From: Myrica gale | Taxonomy: Eukaryota > Streptophyta > Magnoliopsida > Fagales > Myricaceae | Assembly: GCA_963930655.1 (NCBI GenBank) | Contig: OZ005610.1 | Span: forward strand, 18,598,001-18,662,000 | Length of the DNA: 64,000 bases | Direction of reading: 5' to 3' | In this document: positions 48,627-59,800 of the stretch, piece after piece | How positions within the stretch are numbered: the stretch's first letter is position 1 | Layout of the letters: each line of letters starts with the position of its first letter | Position numbers and translations under genes: made by a program | Notes under the pieces: generated by a model | The model's input: the letters and a program-made list of their open reading frames with translations, nothing else | What the model was told of the DNA's origin: nothing | Databases searched by the model: none

Positions 48627-49170
48627 TTATGTTTTCAAGTTTTGTCCGAAGAAGATGTAAGAGTATGGCTGGACCCTTGGGTTCCTTCTGCAGAAAACTT
48701 CGTTCCTAGACCCAGGGATGTTGATGTGGCTTTGGAAGCTGATTTCAGAGTGGCAGAGCTAATTATTTCTCAGACTAGAATTTGGAGGGAAGATTTGATC
48801 CGCAATCTTTTCATTGAAGAGGATGAGAGTGTATTCTTGGTATCCATCTAACTATTCGGCAGGATAGAGACAAATTAACTTTGTTGGATTGCAGATCCAA
48901 AGGGCCATTTCTCACTAAAATCATCCTATGCCTTGATGGAAATGTCTCTGCCCCCTAACAATTGCTCTTTGGATAGGGAACATTTGTTGAACTTTGGAAG
49001 CTACCTTTACAAGATAGCCTAAAACTACTCTTGCGCAAGCTGATAATTCTTATTGTTCGGTGTGCAACCAAGAGGAAGAGTCTTTAGAACACTTTTCTTC
49101 ACTTGCCCCATGGCTCGGATTTTATGGCAAGAATCTCATTGGCCGTTGATTTCTCAATCTTTGGGAGCCA
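48627..49170 (+). mobile_element. LINE piece 5: post-RT and zinc-finger region
   Basis: ORF2 continues with CFQVLSEEDVRVWLDPWVPS, FRVAELI, TRIWREDLIRNLF and then, after shifts, a zf-RVT-like block (SVCNQEEESLEHFF ... MARILWQESHWPL) near 49055-49150. This is the C-terminal zinc-binding region of plant L1 elements. The first three bases are the right TTA duplicate of the CACTA element. It ends at about 49170, where a different AT-rich sequence begins. Confidence 0.88.
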
Positions 49171-49825
49171 GGACCATTCGATAATAATCAGAATTTCCAG
49201 TTCCACTTCCGATTCCGGAAATCCGATTTCAGAAATAATTTTTGACAATTTCATGAATCAGAACTAAAACCGAAAATTCCAACAGAATTATGAAAATTTA
49301 TGGTTCCGATTTTTTTTTTTTTAAATGAAATAAAAATAGTGCTCAAAATACAATATAACATATGTAATTTGATTGAATGTTTATTTTATAGTCTAGATTT
49401 TGGATGAAAATTTTACATTTATTGTTATTTTATGATAAATAACTAAAAAATACCAAAATTTTCAATTTCGATTTTTTTTTTAAAAAATATGGCTCAAAAT
49501 AAAGTATAACATATGATAAGTACCGAATTTATTTGAATGTTTATTTTAGAATCTAGATTTTGATTGAATGTTAAATTTATTGTTAATTTGTGATGAATAA
49601 TAGAAAAATCTTCCAAAAATTTGGTCCAAAAATATTTTTAGCTCATTAGGACCCCAAAACAATGTCCAAAAAAACCCACATGCCGAACCAGGATTTCATT
49701 TCTGATTTCAAAAATTCCGGTTCTGTTACCAAAATGGAACCAGAACCAAAAAAAATTGCATTACAATGAATACTGAAACAGAACCGAAATTGGTCATTCC
49801 GGTTCTATTTGTTCCGGTACTCACC
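49171..49825. mobile_element. AT-rich insertion, possibly a non-autonomous hAT-like element
   Basis: The stretch separates two LINE pieces. Both margins are rich in TTCCGGTTC-like words in opposite orientation (about 49195-49225 and 49690-49825). The right margin reversed reads GGGTGAGTACCGGAAC, a style common in plant hAT miniature elements. The middle holds a direct duplication of about 160 bp (about 49300-49450 and 49465-49615). I could not define exact ends or a target duplication, and about 450 bp of the LINE is missing here, so the class is tentative. Confidence 0.4.
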
Positions 49826-50090
49826 CATAGACTGGAGCATCGGTCTGGTGATCTCAAACATACATCATATATTGGAGTCTCATCCCAATTGGAGCTTTCA
49901 GCATGTTAGTTGCAAAGCTAATTTTGTTGTTCATAATGTAGCCCAATAGGCAGTTCAAGAGATGATGATCGGAAATATTCCAATATCTCATATTCATGTA
50001 CTCTCTCTCCAGTGACAATCCTCAGTTTTCCCTCGATTGTCTGTTTATAATGGAATACTTCTTGCTCAGAAAAAAAACACCAATACTTTT
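49826..50090 (+). mobile_element. LINE piece 6: RNase H-like C-terminus and 3' end
   Basis: The text DWSIGLVISNIHHILESHPNWSFQHV followed by SCKANFVVHNVAQ matches the last part of the RNase H domain at the end of plant L1 ORF2. T-rich and A-rich runs follow at about 50080-50110. I take the 3' end of the LINE at about 50090; a clean poly(A) tail or target duplication is not seen. Confidence 0.75.
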
Positions 50091-50888
50091 TTTTATTAAA
50101 AATTACATTAAATAATCTCTCTACACTTTTTTTTACAAACTCCAATAAAAATTAAATATTTTTAAAACTTTTATACAAAACATATAAAACTTCAATCTAC
50201 ATAAATATTCACAACTCTATCAAAAATTCTAAAAATCTTAGAATTCTTTATTACACGAACAACTGGTCTTGACTGAAAAAAAAACACTAGATTTTGCAGC
50301 AATCAATGTTTGTTCAGTTTTTCACTTCCACAGTTTCCTCCTGCGCTTCTTTTTCTTCCTTTTCTTCTTTACCTTGTATTTTTCTTTTCGTTCCTTCTCT
50401 TCTGGTATTTTTCTCTTTTCTTTCTCCCTCTAAATGTTTTCACATTCGATTCTGCAATTTTGGCCATGCTGCAAATGAAGAATCTTCAACGTGGGGGAGG
50501 ACACGTTGCTGCCCTTTTGGCCAAATTACATAATATCTTTTAACTGGCCAATTGCAAATGTCTCTTTTTGGTTTTTTCTTTCACAGATTGAGAGAAGTAC
50601 TACACCTTATGGTTACAGTCCATTTGCCGTATAAGGGCTACCAAATGTCTCGAATTACAATTGTTTCAACTTAATAAGCAACAAGAGGAAGACCATATGA
50701 CCACAGAAGGAGAGTTTGCACAAGTACTCTGTCTTCACTAACTAACCGCTTGAAACTGGTTTCCTTAATGCAATGAAATGGAACGTTCCAAGAATTACAA
50801 GACAAGAATGCTAATGCAAATGGAAACCCTTTCTATTTATAACCACAAAAAGAATGAAACAAAAACCATTTCAGACTTAACTAAGATA
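50091..50888. other. 3' flank of the exportin-4 gene
   Basis: No second gene is seen. The stretch directly downstream of the minus-strand stop codon at 50889 should hold the 3' untranslated region. Frames at 50294-50543 are Phe/Ser-rich low-complexity and not convincing. Exportin-4 and the LINE converge here with about 0.8 kb between them. Confidence 0.45.
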
Positions 50889-53800
50889 TCACATGGTCCT
50901 CAAAAATCCACGAACTTCAATGAGGAAGTTACTAAGGTTTTTCCTGAATCTCTGGTAGTTTATTCGATCCAGGGTTGAAGAGAGCTGATTTGCGCTTGTT
51001 AGAGACTGCAGTGCATTTGTAAGCCTTGATCTGAGGGTTGGATTTGCCTGTCTTTCTATCAACTCATTGCCTAATCTCTGCAGGACAGAAAAGCCCACGT
51101 TAAACCCTCAAGAGAACATCATGTGATGAGCAAAAAACCAATAGATGATTCAGAGAACATCATTTGACAAGGAAAGAAACTAAAAGAGGCCGAATACCCC
51201 CCAAGTTATCTTTTCAACTTCCAGACATCAACTATATGCACCAATCTTTGTATAAATTTTGATCTTTTGAAGCAAACGACTTTTCATGCTTTCAGATCGG
51301 ATATCAATGCGGTTTGTGTACTTCCATTAACTGTAATGGACCCACATAGGACCAATGTGGGACTGTTACATTAACTTAGTATCTTTCAAGTTTCTAAACA
51401 CACATCCTATCACCCTTTACAAAATTTTCATATTCCGTTTTCTACTTTACAAAAGTTTATACTTTTTCAAGTTTCTTTCTCCACTGGCAGACAAGGAGCC
51501 ACACTGTGACTAAAGGGTTAAACCAGTACCCTCTATTGCATGGTATAAATGTTCACACGTATGAGCAAGGGTGTTGCTTGACCTCTAATAACGCCACCAA
51601 CCACACTACTGATCTGTGTGGCGAACGAGGTTTAGATTTTATTAGAGCATGGGATTGATCTGTGCTGTCTCTGGGCAAAAACTCTAATGAATCCCCAAGA
51701 GCATTAGATGTTTTGAATCAAACATGGAGGCGCCAAAGCTGTCTAAGCCTTCTTGTTCACCAGAGAGGGGTTTGGAGGAGAAAAATCCAGAAGTATCACC
51801 AAGATTACAGATTTTTCACATAAAATAGGCATTATCCTTCATCATCTCTGCATTCTTCTTCACTGGAGCAAAATTAGTAGAAAATTCAGTTGCTGAATCA
51901 CAAACAATACTGAATGCTTCATCAAGAATAAACAGTCCTTCACCGTCTCCACCTTCTTCACCAGCGCATAATCAGGAGGACAACACAGTCACTGCATTCC
52001 CCAGTCCATCCAATGGCTGAGGGGCTGGGGTGAAGTTCCCAGACTTTTGACATGTAAAGGAAGGAAAGTGAAGTCTAGAGAAGAAGCAGAGATCACATAT
52101 CCGCCAAAGAGTAGTTGTAACTCACTGTCTCCGAGGAAGATTTTTGGAGAGGGTACGAACATGAGGCTACTTGTTCGCAATCATCGGAGTTGAGGGAGTG
52201 CTGCAACCTTGTTTGAGGTGGAAAAGAACATTTGAAAAACGAAAATCTAATTGTTTTTTATGAAGAGCAAAATTAGCAAATTATGTACAAAATGGGGATA
52301 CAATGCCGTTTATACTCTTCAATAATGGAGCTGGGCAGAGGAATGCAATCTGTTAGAAGACTAAATAAGAAAAATTAAGCCACAATTGAAAACACCGAAC
52401 AAACTTGAAGGGACCAACTTTTGTAGTGCGGAATATTTTTCCATCAAGGATGATCTGGAAGTTGATTCGATTTGGTTAATAAATTCAACGAGTGCTTGAA
52501 AAAGTACCACAAGTTAGGATATCTGCATCCCACAAAACTAACTCATGAAAGAATGTACCTGTTACACAGAGCTCAGGGGAATACCTGATATAGGCCCTGT
52601 TCGCAAAGTATCATAGGAAGGAGAGCGTCTGCTGCACTGCTGACGAGGTCGGGACTGGGTCATAAAATGGACACTTAAGAACTTCAGACTATGGAGTGAA
52701 AAGGAAAAGCAAAAAGGTCAACTCTTCGTAATTGAGTAGATGTGTGTGTGCACTCAAGAACCCGCATGGCTGTGAATGTGTTCAGCATAGCTTCTTAAGA
52801 TATAACACGATTGACATTAGAAAGAGAGGATAACAGTATAATCCCTTGCTACAGAAATGCCTCAATTACTTTTCGTCCCTTTGTTCTTCATTCTTTCTTT
52901 TCTCTCCACTTTTTTATATTTCCTTATTGCTTTGGAAAGCAAAAAGAAGTGCAGTTCCTGGACTTTATTCACAGACAACATCACTATGAGGGTGTCCAAA
53001 TGCAGCATACATATGCACGGGGATGTTTTCAGAAAAAAGAATATATCATCGTTAAATACAAAACCTTAATAAAGAGAAACTGAACCTTTTACCTGTAATC
53101 CTCAAAAAGGAGTAACTGCAGCAATGAACGAAGGAACCGGCTAAAAATGCCTTCTTGATAATTTCCACCCGGATCCTTAAGTCCAGAAGCATGTAAGCCC
53201 AAGCCTGTTTTACCCAAGCCTGTCTCCTTATAGTGGTAGGAAGCAAGAGCTTTCAGAGATCTTAGACACATATCAATTACTTCTGTGTCCTATAATAATG
53301 CAGTCAAAAAGTTCAGCCACAAGTACAACACAAAAAAATTACCTTTTGAGAAGGTACGCAAAAAAGTTTCTTGCATAATGAAGCAATGTCAAAACATAAA
53401 GATAAAGGAAAGCAGACAGCCACCAGAGGCAACAACTCCCTCTCCTCTCCAACACAATTAAAACCCCGTCTTTGCATTTGACATTAAGCACCCATTAAGG
53501 GTGGGGTCCATGAAGGCTATGCAGTCATAAGAATCCAACGTCAAACCATAAAGATGAAGGAATGCACACAGCCACCTAAGGCAACAACTCCCTCTCCTCT
53601 CCAACATAAATAATTCCATTTGACACTAAGAACCCATTGACGGTGGGTCCATGAAGGCTACATAGTCAACATAGTCAGGATGCAGGCAATATAGTATCTC
53701 AACAGCAAAAAATCATGTAGCAGCAATATTTTTATCAGCCAATGCACATCACAGCCCTTTTTTCCCGTGACATCACCATGAAGGCTACGCAGTCAACATA

Positions 53801-56800
53801 GTCAGGATGAATGCAATATATATCTGAACAGCAGACATGCTGCTATTTACCTGATGATGAAGACCGAAATCAAGAGTGCCAAGTACATGAGCAAAGGCTT
53901 CGCTGTTTAGTTGTGCAACGGTGTCAGGATAAACCTCTAACAGATGTGACAGCAAAGAGAAATACTGCACAAGAATGTACCATCTATCAGCTTCCTAAAA
54001 ATAACACCAGGGCTTTATGTTTCATGATTGAAAAAATGCTTACATCATAAGAGAGCTTGGGGTATTTCAGCAGGTCCAAAGATATCAGAGGGCTAACTAT
54101 GTGAAGCCCAAAATAAACAACCTGCAAAACCCATGCATTAGAACTTTCTATTTTTTGTTATCTCTTCTTCAATTCTCTCTTTTGCTAGGCAATTGCTTGG
54201 ATGGTATCAATCCACCTAATTACCTGAGATATATTTGTGCCCTGTGACTCACTAAAATCTGATGAGAAATCAACCTGCAATTCCCATATGTCCCAATAGG
54301 GTTCATGTAAAGCCTTGAATAATGATCAAATCTCCATAATTCTTTTAAAGTAGAAACTATAAATATACCAGATCTTTTGAACAGAGGTTTGAAAGGAGTT
54401 GAAGAAGAGCACGCAAATCCTTATATCTCTCGGTCTTTGCCTCACTAAGTAAACTGCTTGAAAGGCTTAGTGATACCTGGATAACAGTGAAGACAAAAAA
54501 GAAAACCGGTCAAATGGGAACCATACATCAGTAGCTCCCGACTGAAGACAGTAACATAGCAGTAAGAAAGACAAGTCAACAGTAATGATTATGTGATCGA
54601 CTTCTGGTATAAGTGGAAAAACCAAAAACAATTGCAACATCAGAGGAATAATTATATCCAACAAATGAAGAGCATTGAAATCCAGAACCCAAACAAGCAT
54701 GCACACTAACAAGCTGTAATGAGATGTTTCCTGTTTAGTACTTCCTTACTGTTGTAATGAATTGGAATGGCAATGTAGGTAGGAAGCACTAAGAAAATGA
54801 AAAAGAAAGTGGAAAAGCAGACAATGACTATCGAAATGCTTACAAAAACAAGTTCTCCTCGTCACCGATTCCTTTTTCTATTCCCTTACCTTCACTCCCA
54901 AGTATTCAATTAATAAAGTTTAACTATTAACATCAAGGAGGGATCTGGTCCTTTAAAGAGCAATGCAATCATAGCATCACAAAAAATTCTAGCAACACTA
55001 AAAGCAAGAACTTGTGAAAGCTTAAACCAAATTGTTCAGAATTTGTGAATCTTGGGTTTGACAAAGCCACACCAAACTTTTTTCAATGACTTTCATCCCA
55101 AATGCTAAAGATTGTGACAAATACCCTTCACCTCTAGGTAATTCATCAACAGAAAACAAAATGAAATTGATCTGGGTTTTTTTATCTGTCAGTCTATTGC
55201 ACTAATCTGTAGCGAACTCACTAAACGGCAAACTCCAACCTAATGAAAAATTTCAGGGAAGAATTTGGCACTGATACCTGGTCTTGACCCATCCATCATG
55301 TCGTTTCAGTGGGAATGAATCCTACAATCATAATTTCTAGCCAAAATTTTGGAACATTCAGCAAAGCAAAATATTGGTGGATGTAGCTTTGATATTTGCA
55401 AGTGGAAATGGATCTATGGATCATACTCTGGTTCATTTAATCCATTAAAAATATATTTTCACACACCCTCCGGGCAGCCGTGACAGGCATAAAATAGAAA
55501 GACTCAGTCCATCAATCACATATCTTAACAAAGGGTATAAAAGGCAGATCTACAAGAGTTTCTCCAGCCTGAATCAAACTTGTATGAGAACATTCGTCAT
55601 GAACTCTTAATGTGTCACATCTACATGTTTTCTTTTCACAACCATCCTCATAAGAGACAATACAGTAAGGGCAAAAGATTTACCTTGCCTATATTGTGTG
55701 ATGAGTAGAGCTGAAACAAACGCATGCAGAAGTCAACAACTAGAGCAGTTTCGTGAGCGTCAAGGTAACTAATTTGTCCATTTACCCAGACAACAACCAA
55801 TTTGAGGACCAAATAGATAACTGCAGACTAAGTAACAATTTCAGGTCAGAATGCTTGAGTAACCCCAAAATATGTGAGGCAAAGAGTTGATTAAGCATTA
55901 AAATTTAACATGAAAAGTGGAATTGGTTTCTGCAAGTCAGTTATGAGAACTAGAAATCTAAACATGTAAAGGAACAATTTTCAAAAATTCTCAGTAGAAT
56001 GGAGGACTGTAGACGACAATCTCTGGAATCGCAAAAAGTAGTTGTTGGATCCATGTTCAATAAAAACACACAAATAAAAGTGAAACGTAAGAAAGGGATA
56101 AAACCACCGGAAATGTTTCAACAAACGTAGGCAGACATTTTTACCCAAAAACATTTAATTTACCCCAAAAAAACATTAGGCATACAACATACAAAAAAAT
56201 TCATGCCCTTCTTTATCACCAAAGCCGGAGAATTAAACACCAGAAAGATATTCCCCCCCCCCCCCCGATCACTGGTAATATAATCATGAAAAGCCAATTA
56301 GTCATCATACCAATGTATATTTTACAGATAAAGACCAAACGTTCATCCTAAAATGCCTTCACTATGTGTGAACTGTGATTCGTGATGATTGTTAAAGACA
56401 TCGTAGTTTAAGAAATATCAAAACCATGTCGTAAAGTTGACTATCATTAAGGATATGCAGACTGTCAATGAGATATGATTTGGGTGATTCTTTCCTTATA
56501 TGTTTAGCTGTAAATATGGTATATGAATTGTATATGGACGAGCTAATATTTCCTTGTATAGAGAAACCTTGTACATGTGTGTCTATATAATAAAAGCAAA
56601 CCCTACAGTGAAGGGTATTCAGACCAATTTGACATGGTATCAGAGCCCCCACTCTGAATTCCTTCTCTGGTGTGCGATTTTCGTCACAATTTTGGAGGAG
56701 TTGTAGGTGCTTATTGATCGTTTCTGTGGAAGTTTGGGCTTTCGATTTTGTGGTTGGCTCTCAGTAGCTTCTGTGCTTGTTTTCAGAGCTTATTGACGCT

Positions 56801-59800
56801 GGGTGGTGGTGCTCTATGGCTGTCGGCACCTTCTGTGGTGACTATAGTGACTGTTGTTGTGGTTGTCAGGCTTTCCTGTGGTGGCCGTTGTGGTTTTCAG
56901 CAGCTTCTGTGGTGGCTGTAGAGGTTGTCGGCAGCATCTGCAGTGGTTGTAGGGATCGGGTGTCATTTTTTGGTGGCTGGGTTGCTGTCGATTTGGAGTT
57001 TTGGCGTGTTGGGGAGGTCTGGTTCTTCCCATGGCTTTTGGTGTGTTGGGGAAGACGGGTTCTTCACGTGGGCTGATTTGGAGTGTCGTTGGGCTTCAAT
57101 TTCGACTTTCTTTGTGTTGCGGTATCCTGGGATTTGGGCTGCCCCTTTCTATTTCTATCGGGCTGGTGTAAGTTGTGGGCTACATGAGTAGTGGGTTGCT
57201 CATCTGTTTTCTTGTGGGCTGCGTATCTGTTTGCTGCCTAAGTGAGTTTGACTTATTTATATTCTCCACTATCTCTGCGTTTTTCGTTCTCTTTCATCAT
57301 GTCTGGGGAGAATACTATTGTTCATTTTACTGGGAAAAACTATTCGAATTGGGAGTTTCAGTTTAAGATGTTTTTGAAAGGAAAGGAGACCTAGGATGCT
57401 AAGTTATTTCTTGGTTGTTAGGCTCTATTGAGCCTCATCTCGTGACCAATCTTCGTTGTTTTACTACTGAAAAGGCGATGTGGGACTATTTGCGTCGCAT
57501 CTATAATCAAGCCAGCAATGCTCGGAAGCTTCAATTGGAATTCTAGCTCGCCAATTACAGTCAAGGCAATTTAACTATTGAGCAGTTCTATGCTGGTTTC
57601 ATTAACCTCTGGACCGAGTAATTTAACTTGTGGCTCTTCAAGAGGTCCATGCTGAAAGCCAACGAGATCAATTCTTGATGAAACTCCGCCCTGAGTCTGA
57701 AACAACACAAGCTGGTTTGATGAATCGTGATCTTGTCCCCTCATTGGACATCTATTTGAGTGAGTTGTTACGTGAAGAGCAGCGTTTGGCCATGCAATTT
57801 GGTATGACCCATGAGAAAGCCATTTCTGAGGCGGTCATTGTTGCATATGCTGCCCAAGGACGAGGTAAAGACAAACTCCAATGTTTCAGTTGCAAAGATT
57901 TTGGTTACATTGCCCGCAACTGTCCGAAAAAAGTTTGTCGCTATTGCAAGAAAGGTCATATCATTAAGGATTGTCAGGTGCAGCCTCAAAATCGATCCTC
58001 CCAAGCCTTTCATGCTAATTTCCAACCTTCATCCTCCACTCCTTCGTCCACTGTCAGCAATGATCCATCTATGCTCACACCAGCAATGGTGCAACAAATG
58101 CAACAGATGATTGTGTCTGCTTTCTCAGCTCACGCCTCCTTGGTTTGTTGACTTGGGCCTCCAATCATATGACTGGTCGTTCGACAGGTCTTCATGCTAT
58201 TCATAAGTATAAGGGTGCATAACATATTCAAATTGATGATGGAAGTACCCTCCCTATTACTGTTGTTGGTACTTTGGGATCTTCCTTCCGCAATGTCTTT
58301 GTATCTCCTAGCTTAACTACCAATTTGATTTCTATTGGCCAATTGATGGATAATAATTGTGATGTTCATTGTTCTCGTGGTAGTTGTTCTTGTTTCCGTT
58401 ACAGTTTTCTATTCCTCATGATATTTCTCTAGTTTGAATGACTACGGCCACTATCAATGCAGCCTGGTATAAGAAATTGGGTCATCCTAATTCCGTTGTC
58501 TTGACTCATCTTCTCAAACATGGTTATTTGGGCAATAAAGATTTATTTTCCTCTTATAATGTGTCTTTTGATTGTGCCACTTGACGTCTTGGCAAAAGTA
58601 AAACTTTACCTTTTCCTTTCCAAGGTAGTCGTGCTTCTAATAGTTTTGAGATTGTTCATACACGTGTGGGGCATGAGTCTTGTTCCTTCGCATGGTCAAT
58701 ATCATTATTTTGTGACGTTTATAGATGACTATAGTCGCTTTACTTGGATACATTTTCTCTGCTCTAAAGCTTATGTGTTTACTGTCTTCCATACGTTAGT
58801 TGCCTTTATTGAGACACAGTTTGTTACTGGCATTAAAGTCTTACGCTCCAACTTTGAGGGTGAATACATGACTCATTCATTCCAGACGTATCTCCAACAG
58901 AAGGGGATTGTTTCTCAGCACTCATGTCCTTATACTCCTCAGCAAAACGGGGTCACTGAGCGTAAGAATCGACACCTCTTAGATGTTGTTTGTACTTTGT
59001 TCATTGAATCCTTTGTGCCTCCAAAGTTTTCGGTGGTAACTTTATCAACTCCTGTATATTTGATCAATCATTAGCCTACACCGATTCTCGATTATGACTC
59101 CCTATTTTTGATTGTTTGTCGTTATTCTTGAATATCAATCTTTTCATACTGTTGGGTGTGTTTGTTTTGTCCATCTACCTCCTCCTGAATCTCACAACTT
59201 GCTGCCCAGTCTATTAAGTGTGCTTTATGGGATATAGGAATACGCAAAAAGGATTTGTTTGCCATGATGTTGCGACAAACAAATTTAGGGTCTCTCGCAA
59301 TGTGGTTTTCTTTGAAAATCAATATTTTTTTCAGACTCATTATTTATGATGCTTCTCTTCTTATACTTCCTTTGTTTGATGATGAGCCTCCTCCTATTGA
59401 GTGTTTCAAGCTAGGTATTGTGTATCACCGTCCTCTTCCACTTTCTATAACACCCTTCCTGACACTGCTCTACCCTCTGATCCGGTAGTGAGTCAACCCC
59501 GTCGTTATACCCGTGCTTCCCACGCTCCTGATAGGTATAGATTTCCTCATACATCACTTACTGCCACTAATGATTATATTGTTGTTCCACACTCCTATAC
59601 TTAGGCAGCCACCCAAGCTTGTTGGCAACAGTCCATGCAAGAAGAGATTTAGGCTCTTCAAGACAATCACACTTGGGACATTGTGCCTTGTCCCCCCGGT
59701 ACCAAACCTATTGGCTGCAAATGGGTGTATTTTGTTAAGTTCCGGTCTGATGGATCGTTGGATCAGTATAAGGCTCGTCTCATGGCTCTTGGCAATCGTC

